Shown piece by piece: positions 16,542-26,204 of a stretch of 64,000 bases of DNA; the stretch's first letter is position 1; the number at the start of each line of letters is the position of its first letter. The stretch covers positions 124,001-188,000 of the forward strand of contig JAEUIN010000273.1 in NCBI GenBank assembly GCA_016793115.1, given 5' to 3'. The stretch comes from Planctomycetaceae bacterium. Its GTDB lineage: Bacteria > Planctomycetota > Planctomycetia > Pirellulales > PNKZ01. The translations under genes and the position numbers were made by a program. Below the pieces are notes generated by a model, which saw only the letters and a program-made list of their open reading frames with translations, made no database searches and was not told where the DNA came from.

Positions 16542-19498
16542 CGCTTATTCCCCATCTCGGCGCGCACGTAACGCAACACGACCTGATGTGTCTTTCCGTC
16601 GGGAATCGCCGGCACGACGAGTTGCTGCGACGCAGCGGCTCCCGCCTCCGTATCCTTCGGGCCGGCCTTCGGCGAGCCGGCCAGCGTAGCTCCGTCGACC
16701 TCGACGCGCCAGCCCGCGGCCGCAGTCCCAATGTCGAGCGTCACGCTCGGCACATCTCCTTTGGCCGTGATCGTAAAACGGCGCTCGAACCCATCCTTTG
16801 TGCCGAGTGGGCGTTCGGCGATGCCGAGCGTCGCACCGTCATCGCACGTTACCTCATAGCTGAAACCGGCATCTTTCGTGGTAGCCCACGCCGCGCGATA
16901 GCGCACTGCGAGCGGCGGCGACGCCGACGCATCTCCCTTCGCCGTTCCGCCGGCATAAGCTTGCCAGCCGCCCATCGCCGGGCCGCGCCAAACGATCTTT
17001 CCGAGCGGCTTGAGCGCGTTGTCTTCCGGCGTGCCGCGGCCGTTGTCGTACCAACCGCCGATCTCGGCGAAGTCACCTTCCCAGGCCGCCGCGAGCGTGC
17101 AACGCTCGCTGTCGAAGGCAAAGTGCGTCTTCTTCGGCGAACCGAGCGCGATGCCGCGCAGTCCGCCCGTTCCGGGCATAAACCCGCGCACGATCATGGG
17201 CCGATCGGTCGGCATGAAGTGCGGATTCTCACCCCCCGGCACGATCGCATTCGCCGGCGGCGCGAGGCTTGGCAGTTCCATCATTGAACCTTGAGACAGG
17301 TACGCCCAGAGGGCATCGATCTGCCGTTCCGGATCGCCGTCGAGGACCTGCGGCGCGGCGCTCTTACCGCCGAAAAAAACCGTCGGCATCCTTGTTCCCG
17401 GAGCAAAACGTTGCGGATCGGTGAGCCACATGCGGAACCACTCCTCGCGCACACGATTCGGCACCTTCGCCAAGTCAGGTCCGCGCACGCCGATGCTCGC
17501 GACGCCGCGGATGTCGTGGCAACTCACGCAGTTCAAACCGGTCCGCCCAACCAGTTGCCGCCCGATTTCAATGTCGTCGTCGCCCGTCGACTCCGCACTC
17601 TCTCCCTTCGTCGGCGTCTCATCCTGATGCGGGCTCACACCGTCGATCGCCGCGAGCGAGGAGCCCAACCCTTTCACATGTTCCGGCGCGAACATCGGCA
17701 TGCGCAGCGCCATCCAAGGCCGCGAGCGCGTCTTACCGTCGATCACTCCTTGCATCGCCTTCACCGTGAGTTTCTCGCCGATGCCGCCCAAATTCGGCGG
17801 CGCGAGGTCGTGAATCGTTTGGTCGGTACCCAGCGGCACGAACGAGAGAAGCCGCTTGGCAAACCAACTTTCTTCGCGTCCCGAACTGTGACACTTCAAA
17901 CATCCGCTACGCTCCAACTGCCGCTCGGCCGTATACAGCGGCGCGGCCGTCCGCTTCGGCTTCACGAATTGCTTAAGCGCTTCGCGGACGGCCGTGCGTT
18001 GCGGCTCCGTGAGTTTGTAACTCGCCGCCGTCGCGGTCGGTTCGGCCGCCAGGCAACCGCGCTCCAAAATCGCCGTGTCGGCCTTCGCAAGGCTTGGCGG
18101 CGCGGCCTTGGTCGTCCGTTTGTCGAGATCGTGGCAATTTAGACAGCCCCGCGTCTCGACGACGCGCGCCCCCAGCGCCGTCCAGCGTTCTTGCTCGGGA
18201 AGCTGCTCAAAGCGCCCGCGCTCTTTCTCGTCGGTAAACAGCGCGTTCCACCTCGCTTCGAGCAGGTCGCCCCTTGGCGCTTCCGGGGCCGGCTTTTTCG
18301 TCGCAGAATGCTGCGCTGCGAGATAATCGGCGATCTCGTCGAGGAGCTTCGGCTGCTCTTTATCGAGCTCGAAGTCGGGCATCCGGCTCCCAGGATAATA
18401 CTTGCGTGGTTCCGCGATCCGTTCGCGAAGCACCGCCGCCGTCGTCTTGTCGCCAAGCTTGTCGAGCGAACGCAGCTCCGGAAACTTCGTCGGGTCTTCT
18501 CCCGGCAACAAGTGGCAAGCAATGCACCCGGTCGACGCCATCGCTTTACGTACCGCATGGACGTCGGCATTCCGCTTCGGTTCCGCTTCGCCCACGCCGG
18601 CCGCCGGCTCTCTCTTCTTCCCATGCAGCGACGCTATATACTTCGCGGCCGCAAAGAGATCGGCCTGTTCCTCCGGCGAGTCGCCGAACAAGGCGGGCAT
18701 CGTCGCTTGCCGACGCACATCCTTCGGCCCGCGGAGCCAACGGTGCAACCATTCTTCTTTCAAACGATCGCCGACGCCGACCAAGTTCGGGCCGCGCTCG
18801 GTCGCTCGCTCGCTTTCCGGCGGGTTGAGCGAACCCAGGTCGTGGCAGGCGGCACAGCGCAAATCGGAGACCAGCGTGCGACCGGCTTCGGCCCCTAACG
18901 GCCGCGCGGCGAGTTCCGCCGCCGTCGGCTTCTTACGGCTGAGCACAGCCGACGGAACTGAGAATTCCGCTTCGCCCTCGCGCCGCCAAAACAGCCGCAG
19001 CCGCGCCGGTTGCTCCGCCGCGAGCTTCGTGAACGTCGCCGTCAATTCGTTCTGACCGTACTTCAGCGGCACGCTCGGGCTGGTAAACGAACCCTCCGCG
19101 CCGTCGCTCGCGACGCCGTCGAACACCGTCTGCCCGCCGATCTTCAACGTGAACTTGCCGCTTAGCTCCACGCGAAACGAATAGCTTCCCGGCCTTTGCA
19201 CGAACAGTCGGCCGGCGTAGTCGGCCTGAAACTTGTCGGCCGCAAGACTCGGGTCGATTCCGCTCTTCGCATCGAGCGCCAATGCCGGACGCGCGGCGAG
19301 CTTTGCGATCGGCATACGCCCGCCGTCGCCCGGCGTACGGTAGGTCACCGCTAGGCCCGGCAGACCCACGTCGTCTTCATCTTCGTCGTCTTCATCGGCG
19401 TGTGTCGTGACTAGGCCCACCAACAACTGCGCCGTGCAGAGCGACAACAAGGCAAGCGTCAGGCCGCGCGGCCGACGTGTCAGAAATAAACAAAACAT
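16538..19498 (-). CDS. PVC-type multihaem cytochrome c with PA14-like domain
   Basis: About 986 residues with a signal peptide (MFCLFLTRRPRGLTLALLSL...) and an acidic run just after it (DEDDEDEDD). A PA14-like beta-barrel follows (FRVELSGKFTLKIGGQTVFDG). Five CxxCH haem-binding sites come next, in the order CAACH, CIACH, CLNCH, CLKCH and CVSCH, several with a distal Met (RMPDF, RMPMF, RMPTVF). The C-terminal third is a haem-free beta-domain. Such proteins carry electrons from periplasmic dehydrogenases; the partner is probably the overlapping downstream gene. The ATG at 19498 is chosen because it begins the signal peptide; an upstream in-frame extension to 19633 looks non-coding. Confidence 0.9.
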   Translation of the reverse strand: MFCLFLTRRPRGLTLALLSLCTAQLLVGLVTTHADEDDEDEDDVGLPGLAVTYRTPGDGGRMPIAKLAARPALALDAKSGIDPSLAADKFQADYAGRLFVQRPGSYSFRVELSGKFTLKIGGQTVFDGVASDGAEGSFTSPSVPLKYGQNELTATFTKLAAEQPARLRLFWRREGEAEFSVPSAVLSRKKPTAAELAARPLGAEAGRTLVSDLRCAACHDLGSLNPPESERATERGPNLVGVGDRLKEEWLHRWLRGPKDVRRQATMPALFGDSPEEQADLFAAAKYIASLHGKKREPAAGVGEAEPKRNADVHAVRKAMASTGCIACHLLPGEDPTKFPELRSLDKLGDKTTAAVLRERIAEPRKYYPGSRMPDFELDKEQPKLLDEIADYLAAQHSATKKPAPEAPRGDLLEARWNALFTDEKERGRFEQLPEQERWTALGARVVETRGCLNCHDLDKRTTKAAPPSLAKADTAILERGCLAAEPTATAASYKLTEPQRTAVREALKQFVKPKRTAAPLYTAERQLERSGCLKCHSSGREESWFAKRLLSFVPLGTDQTIHDLAPPNLGGIGEKLTVKAMQGVIDGKTRSRPWMALRMPMFAPEHVKGLGSSLAAIDGVSPHQDETPTKGESAESTGDDDIEIGRQLVGRTGLNCVSCHDIRGVASIGVRGPDLAKVPNRVREEWFRMWLTDPQRFAPGTRMPTVFFGGKSAAPQVLDGDPERQIDALWAYLSQGSMMELPSLAPPANAIVPGGENPHFMPTDRPMIVRGFMPGTGGLRGIALGSPKKTHFAFDSERCTLAAAWEGDFAEIGGWYDNGRGTPEDNALKPLGKIVWRGPAMGGWQAYAGGTAKGDASASPPLAVRYRAAWATTKDAGFSYEVTCDDGATLGIAERPLGTKDGFERRFTITAKGDVPSVTLDIGTAAAGWRVEVDGATLAGSPKAGPKDTEAGAAASQQLVVPAIPDGKTHQVVLRYVRAEMGNKR

Positions 19499-19765
19499 GG
19501 TGACCGATCGAGTTCGAGGCGGGACGGAATCGCCCGCGTCGCAGGCACGAGTCCGGCGAGGGACGTTTCGGCGGGAGCTTTCCGCAAGAAAGCGACTAAC
19601 AGAATAGCCGACGACGATTCGCCGCGGCAGCAAAAAATTTGGCCGGCCTCGGCGTCCGCTGAAAGGTGAATTCAGCCGTTTCCCTCGCGCCGACTCGCTC
19701 CCGGTGGCCCGATTACGGCTCGCAAGTTAGATTTGAATCAATTCATTAATACGCAGGCTGACGGA

Positions 19766-21202
19766 ATGGCTTCGGCACGTGTTTTCATCTTCGACTCCGA
19801 TCAAGCGGCGGCCGCGCGCTACGAGCCTGCGCTGGCCAACTTGGAGCCGACCGAGTTGGCCGTCGTGAGCGATCTGACCGCAGCCCACAAGTTGCTCGCC
19901 GCGGAATCGTTCGACGGGCTGGTCGTTGCGATTCGCTCTGCTGAGGGGACAGAATTGGAGCTCATCGCCGCCGCGCGTCAGACCGACGGCGAAGTGCCGG
20001 CGGTGGCCGTGTGCGACAAGCCGACGGCGGAAAACGCGTTAGCCGCGCTCAAGCTCGGCGGCGTCGACTTCCTCACGCCGCCGCTCGACGACGACGTCTT
20101 GGCCCGCGCGGTCGATCGTATGCTCGGGGCACGCCGCGCCGAGGCCGAAAACGCGCTGCTGCGTCGGCAAGCCGGCCGGCCGTACGTGTTCGACGACATG
20201 ATCGGCACCTGCGCGGCGATGCGTCGCGTGTTCGACATCATCGCTCAAGTGGCCGACTCCGGCGTCGACTGCCTGATTCACGGCGAAACCGGCACCGGCA
20301 AGGAACTCGTCGCCCGCAGCATTCACACGCGCAGCAAGCGGGCCGACAAGCCGTTCGTGCCCGTCGACTGCGGCGCGATTCCCGACAACCTGCTCGAAAG
20401 CGAGTTCTTCGGACACGAGCGCGGCGCGTTCACCGGCGCCGACAAGCGCGAGATCGGCCTGTTGGAATTCGCCGACGGCGGCACCTTCTTTCTCGACGAG
20501 CTCGGCGAGCTGCCGCTGCTGTTGCAGGCTAAGCTCTTGCGCACGTTGCAGGAACGTCGAATTCGCCGCGTCGGCGGGCGGATGGAGATTCCAGTCGACG
20601 TCCGGGTCGTCGCCGCTTCGGCCCGCAACTTGGAAGAGATGGTCGACGACGGCCGCTTCCGCCGAGACCTTTACTACCGGATCAATGTCGTACGCATCGA
20701 CCTGCCGCCGCTGCGCGAACGCGGGGACGATTTGGGCCTGCTGGCCGAACGCTTCGCCGCCAAATACAGCCGCGACATGGGGCGTACGATCCACGGTCTT
20801 TCGCCGGAAGCGTATCAAGTCATGTCGCAATACGCCTGGCCGGGCAACGTGCGCGAGTTGCAAAACGTGATGCGTCGCGCGATTGCGCTGTCGACGGACA
20901 CGCTCATCGGGCCCGACGATTTACCGGAATCGCTCGTCACTCAGGCCGGCCGGCGCGCCGCCCGGACGCCCCCGACCGCCGGAAAAGGCGCAACATCGTC
21001 AACCTCGCCCGGTCCGGCCGACGTCGGCTACTTTCACCTCCGCGACGAACACCTGGCCAAGTTCGAAAAGCAGTACCTTAGCGATCTGCTCACGCGTCAC
21101 CAGGGCGACATCAAAGCCGCGGCCCACGAAGCCAAACTCCCCAGAGGCACGCTCTACCGGCTCATGAAAAATAACGACATTGAAGGTGGGCAGTTTCGAT
21201 AA
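19766..21202 (+). CDS. NtrC-family sigma54 activator with degenerate receiver
   Basis: A 478-residue enhancer-binding protein: receiver-like domain (1-125), AAA+ domain (143-380) and a Fis-type HTH at the C-terminus (GDIKAAAHEAKLPRGTLYRLMKN). The AAA+ part is complete: Walker A GETGTGKE (173-180), the sigma54-contacting GAFTGA (220-225), Walker B GGTFFLDELGELPL and the arginine-finger region RRDLYYRINV. The receiver lacks its three key residues: the phosphoacceptor position is Ala55 (FDGLVVA), the Thr/Ser is Cys83, and the Lys of 'KP' is Pro106. Only the acidic pair (D10, D12) remains. Control must therefore differ from simple Asp phosphorylation. The ATG at 19766 is preferred to TTG 19733 because the receiver begins there. 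No cognate kinase is adjacent. Confidence 0.92.
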   Translation: MASARVFIFDSDQAAAARYEPALANLEPTELAVVSDLTAAHKLLAAESFDGLVVAIRSAEGTELELIAAARQTDGEVPAVAVCDKPTAENALAALKLGGVDFLTPPLDDDVLARAVDRMLGARRAEAENALLRRQAGRPYVFDDMIGTCAAMRRVFDIIAQVADSGVDCLIHGETGTGKELVARSIHTRSKRADKPFVPVDCGAIPDNLLESEFFGHERGAFTGADKREIGLLEFADGGTFFLDELGELPLLLQAKLLRTLQERRIRRVGGRMEIPVDVRVVAASARNLEEMVDDGRFRRDLYYRINVVRIDLPPLRERGDDLGLLAERFAAKYSRDMGRTIHGLSPEAYQVMSQYAWPGNVRELQNVMRRAIALSTDTLIGPDDLPESLVTQAGRRAARTPPTAGKGATSSTSPGPADVGYFHLRDEHLAKFEKQYLSDLLTRHQGDIKAAAHEAKLPRGTLYRLMKNNDIEGGQFR

Positions 21203-21238
21203 TACCTTCCTCCCAAGCGTGTGCCCCCCGGAGAAGCT

Positions 21239-22252
21239 TCACAGCCAGCCCACCTTGCGGAACCAGCGGTAGAGGAAGTAGCAGGCGCCCGCCATGAATA
21301 GCACCGCGGCCGGGTAGCCGAACGTCCATTCCGTTTCCGGCATGAACTTGAAGTTCATGCCGTAGAGGCCGGCGATCATCGTCGGCACGGCGAGGATGGC
21401 CGCCCAGGCGGCGAGGCGTTTGGTGTCGTCGTTTTGGGCGACCGAGATTAACGCCAAGTTCGCTTCCAGCGCGATATGCGAAAGCTGTTGCAGCTTGGCG
21501 ATCAGGTCGGCGATCCGTACGACGTGATCGTGGACGTCTTGGAAGTAGGGCCGCGCGTCGGGCGGGATCAGCGGCGAGTTGATCCGCGACAGGCGGGCCG
21601 AGACTTCCTGCAGCGGCGTCACGGCTTGTTCGAGTGAGAGCAAATCGCGGCGCACATGATAAAGTCGCGCCGTGATCGTGCGGACGAATTTGCCGCCGAA
21701 GATCTCTTCTTCGAGCTGATCGAGTTCGACCTGCATGGCGTCGATGATCGGAAAATACTGGTCGACGATGAAATCCATTAGGGCGTGCAGCACGAAGCAC
21801 TCGCCGCGGGCCAGCGCCTGCGGCGACGCCTCGCAGCGAGCCCGCAATCCGACGTGCGACTTCATCGACCCGTGCCGCACGGTGACGACGTAGCGTGGGC
21901 CGACGAACACATGCGTCTCGCCGAACTCGATCCGATGGTCTTCTCCTTCGGCGAGCCGCGCCGTGCGAAGCACGACGAACAGCGAATCGTCGTACACCTC
22001 GAGCTTGGGCCGCTGGTGAGCCTGATGCGCGTCTTCAATCGCGAGTTCATGCAGCCCGAACGCTTCCTGAATGTGCGAGAGCAGCGCCTCGCTGGGCTCG
22101 TAGAGCCCGACCCAGAGAAAGCGATCGCTGTAGCGCCACGCATCGCCGAGGTCGGGCACGGGGACGTCGGCGACGCGAACGCCGTTGTGGTAGGCGGCCG
22201 AGTTGATGACGCCCTTCCGCGGCGGCGGTTGATCGGGTTTGTCGGGCGTCAC
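21239..22252 (-). CDS. corA: CorA-family magnesium/cobalt transporter
   Basis: A 337-residue CorA-family channel: a cytoplasmic alpha/beta domain, a long helix (FFVHALMDFIVDQYF-like segment to the LEEEIFGGK region), and two C-terminal membrane helices flanking the selectivity motif YGMNFKFMPE. The C-terminal tail is basic (RWFRKVGWL). The length is typical. It lies convergent with the NtrC-like gene, with a 36-nt gap. Confidence 0.93.
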   Translation of the reverse strand: MTPDKPDQPPPRKGVINSAAYHNGVRVADVPVPDLGDAWRYSDRFLWVGLYEPSEALLSHIQEAFGLHELAIEDAHQAHQRPKLEVYDDSLFVVLRTARLAEGEDHRIEFGETHVFVGPRYVVTVRHGSMKSHVGLRARCEASPQALARGECFVLHALMDFIVDQYFPIIDAMQVELDQLEEEIFGGKFVRTITARLYHVRRDLLSLEQAVTPLQEVSARLSRINSPLIPPDARPYFQDVHDHVVRIADLIAKLQQLSHIALEANLALISVAQNDDTKRLAAWAAILAVPTMIAGLYGMNFKFMPETEWTFGYPAAVLFMAGACYFLYRWFRKVGWL

Positions 22253-22367
22253 GACGTATACCGAAAACTAGAGGCGACCTGCATTCGAGGGCGCCGCAGG
22301 CGAGGAGCGCAACTCATCGAAATTCAACTTCCGCGCGACCGCTTCTATCGGTCTCGTCCGGCGACGT

Positions 22368-22397
22368 CATCGATTTCCCCGCGCGGGGAAATCGATG
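22368..22397. repeat. perfect 30-bp palindrome
   Basis: CATCGATTTCCCC, then GCGC, then GGGGAAATCGATG: two perfect 13-nt arms and a self-complementary centre. It lies 20 nt beyond the stop of the hydroxyacid dehydrogenase gene and upstream of corA. As RNA it forms a 13-bp hairpin that may end or stabilise transcripts, but no U-run follows on either strand. A protein-binding operator for corA is the alternative. Confidence 0.8.
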
Positions 22398-22417
22398 CTT
22401 CGATTCATCGGCCGATC

Positions 22418-23335
22418 TTAGCGACCCTTCCAATCGACGTTCGCCAGTTTCGCCAGCGCCAACTGCATGGCTTGCACACCGTCGCGCCCGTGGCCTTGCG
22501 ACTTGAGCGAGATGTAGAGCTGATGCGCCAGCGCTAGGCCCGGCATCACGAGCCCCATCCGCTTGGCTTCGTCGAGCGCGATGCCCATATCTTTGATGAA
22601 GTGCTCGATCGCGAAGCCGGGCGCGAAGTCGTTCTTGATGATGCGCGGGCCGTAGTTCGCGAGCGACCAACTGCCGGCCGCGCCGGGGCCGACCGAAAGC
22701 AGCACGGTGTTCAGGTCGAGGCCGGCCTTGTAGGCGTAGAGCAAGCCTTCGGCGAGAGCGACCATACCGGAGGCGATCAGGGTTTGGTTGACCATTTTCG
22801 TATGCTGGCCGCTGCCGGCGGGGCCTTGATGAACGATGGTCTTGCCCATCGCTTCCCAGCAAGGCTTGAGCGCGTCGACGACTTCCTTGTCGCCCCCGAT
22901 CATGATCGAAAGCCGCGCTTCGCGGGCACCGATGTCGCCGCCGGAGACGGGAGCATCGACGCTCAACACGCCCTTAGCCTTCGCGGCCGCGGCGATCTCC
23001 ACGGCCAGCGACGGCTCGCTCGTCGTCATGTCGACGATGATGTTTCCCTTCTTGCCGCCGGCGAGAACGCCGTCGTCCCCGAGGATCGTGCTGCGCACGT
23101 CGCTCGGAAAGCCGACGATCGTGAAGACGACGTCGCTTGCTTCCGCCACGGCTTTCGGCGTATCGGCCCACTTCGCGCCCTTGTCGAGGAGCGATTGAGC
23201 CTTCTCTTTGGTGCGGTTGTAGCAAGTGACGGCGAAGCCCTTGTCGATCAAGTGGCCGGCCATGCTCTTGCCCATGACGCCGGTGCCGATCCAACCAAGT
23301 TTCGTTTTGCCGGGGACGATTTCGGGAATGCTCAT
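22418..23335 (-). CDS. NAD(P)-dependent beta-hydroxyacid dehydrogenase
   Basis: A 305-residue member of the 3-hydroxyisobutyrate / tartronate-semialdehyde (2-hydroxy-3-oxopropionate) reductase family. It has the Rossmann motif [14 protein letters not shown] (GxGxxG), the substrate-binding [11 protein letters not shown], the catalytic Lys in [11 protein letters not shown], and the C-terminal [11 protein letters not shown]. The cofactor loop shows NRT after the second strand (CYNRTKEK), which usually favours NADP(H). The exact substrate cannot be told from sequence. It is monocistronic by spacing. Confidence 0.9.
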   Translation of the reverse strand: MSIPEIVPGKTKLGWIGTGVMGKSMAGHLIDKGFAVTCYNRTKEKAQSLLDKGAKWADTPKAVAEASDVVFTIVGFPSDVRSTILGDDGVLAGGKKGNIIVDMTTSEPSLAVEIAAAAKAKGVLSVDAPVSGGDIGAREARLSIMIGGDKEVVDALKPCWEAMGKTIVHQGPAGSGQHTKMVNQTLIASGMVALAEGLLYAYKAGLDLNTVLLSVGPGAAGSWSLANYGPRIIKNDFAPGFAIEHFIKDMGIALDEAKRMGLVMPGLALAHQLYISLKSQGHGRDGVQAMQLALAKLANVDWKGR

Positions 23336-23441
23336 GTCTACTCGTTAGGGAATTCGGAAGAAAATCGCCGACTTGTTCGGCGCGAAAAAACGAAATGGAA
23401 CGCACCGGTGGGCGTTCCCAGAAAACTGCGGCCTCCGCGAT

Positions 23442-24215
23442 CTACCAGCGGTCGGTCGGCGGACGAAGAATTTCTTGCAAGATAACGGCGTTGCGCATAC
23501 TTTGCGGATCGCGAAGCATGGCCACGATTTGCTCGGCGGGACCCGCAGTTGTCGCCACGACGGCCGCAGTTTGCACGGTCGGCTTGTCGGTCAGCGTGCC
23601 GACCTGATGATCGAACACGCTCCTTACGTGGCCGCCGATGTCTTGCTCGACGGTCGACTGCAAATGCGACAGCCGACCGGCGCGCTCGTCGAAGCGGTGC
23701 GTGTCGAGATGCTCGGCCACGTGCTCGGCGACGGTGCCGCGAAACGTTTCCTCTTCCGCCGAAAGTTCGAGTTTCGATTGCAAGTGGCGATCGGAAAGAC
23801 CGCTCAAGGAACGAGTTTCGCCCCGTTTCGCCGGCTGCGACTTTTGTTGTTGTTTCTGCTTCGAAGCGGCGCGCTGAGCCGCTTTCTGCTGGTTGCGCAC
23901 GCGCCGTTGCTCCAGAACTTGCGGCGTCGGCACTTGCTGTTGCGGCGGCCGATTCTGAGCCTTCTCGGTCGCCTTGCGGGCCTCCTGCAGGAACCGCTCG
24001 ACTTCGTCGAGCAGTCCCTTCGCGCCCCCTTGCGGATTATTGCCGCCGGCTTGCGGCTTCGCGACCGGCTTCGGCGGTTGCTTCTTCTTTTTGTCGCCGC
24101 CGAGCAATTGATTGAGAATGCCGATGCCGATCACCACCAACCAGATGATGAAGCTCCAATCGGCGGCGAACAGCACCGGCGGCCAAGCCGCAAGAAGCGC
24201 CGGGGCGAGGCTCAT
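23442..24215 (-). CDS. FloA-associated single-span membrane protein
   Basis: A 257-residue protein of unknown function. A hydrophobic N-terminal segment ([19 protein letters not shown]) is followed by a basic KKKK stretch, a long Gln/Lys/Ala-rich region likely to be helical or disordered, and a C-terminal block ([22 protein letters not shown]) that looks like a conserved short domain. Its start overlaps the floA stop by 4 bp, so it is probably translated with floA and located in the same membrane domains (inferred from context). The NfeD-type partner usual for FloA in other phyla is not present here. Confidence 0.75.
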   Translation of the reverse strand: MSLAPALLAAWPPVLFAADWSFIIWLVVIGIGILNQLLGGDKKKKQPPKPVAKPQAGGNNPQGGAKGLLDEVERFLQEARKATEKAQNRPPQQQVPTPQVLEQRRVRNQQKAAQRAASKQKQQQKSQPAKRGETRSLSGLSDRHLQSKLELSAEEETFRGTVAEHVAEHLDTHRFDERAGRLSHLQSTVEQDIGGHVRSVFDHQVGTLTDKPTVQTAAVVATTAGPAEQIVAMLRDPQSMRNAVILQEILRPPTDRW

Positions 24216-25243
24216 GATCCCGTCCTTTGCGCCGCACGCGGATTGCCGGCCGAAGCGATGCTGTTGCGCATCTCGGTGTCGGCCTGCACGTTGCGGAGCT
24301 TGTAATAGTCGAGAATGCCGAGTTTCCCGGTTTGAATCGCCTGCGCAATCGCCTTCGGCACTTCCGCCTCCGCTTGCGTCACCTTGGCGCGGCTCTTCTC
24401 GATATCCGCGATGTTTTCTTGCTCCTCGGCCACGGCCATCGCGCGGCGCCCTTCGGCGTTGGCGCGCGCCACGCGCGTGTCGGCCTCGGCCTGATCGGCC
24501 TGCAACCGCGCGCCGACGTTGTCGCCGACGTCGATATCCGCGATGTCGATCGACACGATCTCGAACGCCGTTTGCGAGTCGAGCCGGCGAGCGAGCACGG
24601 CCTTGGAGATACGATCCGGGTTTTCGAGCACGTCGCTATGCTTCTCGGCCGAGCCGATCGCACTCACGATCCCTTCGCCGACGCGAGCGATGATCGTTTC
24701 TTCCGTCGCTCCGCCGATGAGCTGGCGGATGTTGGCACGCACGGTGACTCGCGCGCGAACTTTGAGTTGGATGCCGTTGCGCGCGACGGCGTCGAGCGAG
24801 TCTTTGCCGGAGCTCGCGCCGGGGCAATCGATCACTTTGGGATAGACGCTCGTCTGTACGGCTTCGAGCACGTTGCGGCCGGCCAAGTCGATGGCCGTGG
24901 CCAGGCGAAAATCGAGCGGAATGTTCTTGGCCTTCATAGCGGCGATGATCGCGCGGATGACGAGCGGCACGTTGCCGCCGGCTAGATAATGCGCTTCGAG
25001 GGCCTTGCTCGTCAGGCCGGTCTCTTCGCCGAGGCCGGCTTGCACGGCCATGATCTTACTGCGGACGATCACCTCGGGCCGGACCTTGCGAAACGACATG
25101 CCGACCAAGTCCCAGATGCCGATGCCGGCTCCGGTCGTGACCGACTGGATCCAGAGCCGGAAGTACTTTGCGAACACCATCATCAAGATCAAAAAGATCA
25201 CGATCACCACGATGAGCGCGATGATCACAAACGGCGACGGCAT
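24212..25243 (-). CDS. floA: flotillin-like protein FloA
   Basis: A 343-residue SPFH protein with an N-terminal hydrophobic anchor ([20 protein letters not shown]). The FloA-type sequence is well conserved: [37 protein letters not shown], and [32 protein letters not shown]-terminal coiled coil rich in Glu/Ala ([22 protein letters not shown]) drives oligomerisation. FloA organises functional membrane microdomains. It is the first gene of a two-gene unit with the downstream membrane protein. Confidence 0.95.
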   Translation of the reverse strand: MPSPFVIIALIVVIVIFLILMMVFAKYFRLWIQSVTTGAGIGIWDLVGMSFRKVRPEVIVRSKIMAVQAGLGEETGLTSKALEAHYLAGGNVPLVIRAIIAAMKAKNIPLDFRLATAIDLAGRNVLEAVQTSVYPKVIDCPGASSGKDSLDAVARNGIQLKVRARVTVRANIRQLIGGATEETIIARVGEGIVSAIGSAEKHSDVLENPDRISKAVLARRLDSQTAFEIVSIDIADIDVGDNVGARLQADQAEADTRVARANAEGRRAMAVAEEQENIADIEKSRAKVTQAEAEVPKAIAQAIQTGKLGILDYYKLRNVQADTEMRNSIASAGNPRAAQRTGS

Positions 25244-25645
25244 GGCAAACTCCGGATAGCGGCAAAGCCTAAGAAATCGAACTCGGCGAAGTTAGGCGGC
25301 AAAGCTCAGAAAATCGTCCCCGAGCGGCCGGCGACTGTCAAGCGCCGCGCGGCAACCGGGGCGGCCCGTGCGCATCTATTCGGGCGGTTGTTGCGCACCC
25401 CTATTGTCTTACTTAAATGTGCGCATCTACCCCCGAAATAGATGCGCGGATTGCGCGACAATTCTCACGGAATTCGGCCGCGTCTTCAGCCCCGGACTTT
25501 TGAGAGTTCAGGAGTCGCAGCGCGATCGATTCAGCATCCCGCAGAGTAACACAGCCGCGCCGGGCCATCGAGGCGGCTTTATTGGCCGGCCGGAGCTCGG
25601 GTTGCTTTCGCTTCGTGTCGTCCCGATTCGGTCCAACTTAAATGG
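25244..25645. other. intergenic region with repeated GCGCATCTA
   Basis: A 402-nt gap upstream of floA and downstream of the cobalamin adenosyltransferase (both minus strand). It contains GCGCATCTA at 25370-25378 and 25421-25429 and its reverse complement at 25439-25447. The last two form a 9-bp stem with a 9-nt loop; the first and last extend as an imperfect 15-nt inverted pair. This is possibly a floA regulatory site. No gene was recognised. Confidence 0.5.
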
Positions 25646-26188
25646 CTAAGTCTTTTGCCACGGAATATCGGCTTGCCCGGCACGATGATTCACCAAACGG
25701 GCGGCGACGAACAGGAGGTCGCTCAGGCGATTCAGATAAACGATGGACCGCGCCGAGATCTCTTCGCTGTGGTCGAGCGACACGAGCATTCGCTCCGCCC
25801 GCCGACAGACGGTCCGCGCGACATGGAGATAGGCGGCCGCCGGCGTGCCGCCGGGCAGAATGAACTGCTTGAGCGGCTCGAGTTCCTCTTCAAAACGATC
25901 GATGGCCTGCTCGAGTCGCGAGGTCTGCACTTCGCCGACGCCGTGGATGTTGAACTTCGCCGGCTCCGGCGTGGCCAGTTCGGCGCCGAGATCGAACAGT
26001 TCGTTTTGCACGTTCTCGAGTAACGAATCCACGTCGTTCGGCAGGGCGTGCGTGCGCACCAAGCCGAGCACGGCATTGAGTTCGTCCACCGTGCCGTAGG
26101 CCTCGATGCGCGGATGGTCTTTGCGGACGCGCGGGCCGCCGAACAGCCCGGTGTCGCCGTCGTCGCCGGTCTTCGTGTAGATCTTCAT
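25646..26188 (-). CDS. PduO-type cob(I)alamin adenosyltransferase
   Basis: A 180-residue corrinoid adenosyltransferase that moves adenosyl from ATP to cob(I)alamin. Family motifs are clear: TKTGDDGDTGLFGGPRV.K (ATP binding), RIEAYGTVDELNAVLG, LPGGTPAAAYLH, VCRRAERM and YLNRLSDLLFVAAR. The fold is a trimeric four-helix bundle and the length is typical. This indicates that B12 coenzyme is made or salvaged; no B12-dependent enzyme is adjacent. It ends only after a 402-nt spacer from floA and is separated from the next upstream gene by a hairpin. Confidence 0.93.
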   Translation of the reverse strand: MKIYTKTGDDGDTGLFGGPRVRKDHPRIEAYGTVDELNAVLGLVRTHALPNDVDSLLENVQNELFDLGAELATPEPAKFNIHGVGEVQTSRLEQAIDRFEEELEPLKQFILPGGTPAAAYLHVARTVCRRAERMLVSLDHSEEISARSIVYLNRLSDLLFVAARLVNHRAGQADIPWQKT

Positions 26189-26204
26189 GAGGCCGACCGT
26201 CTTA

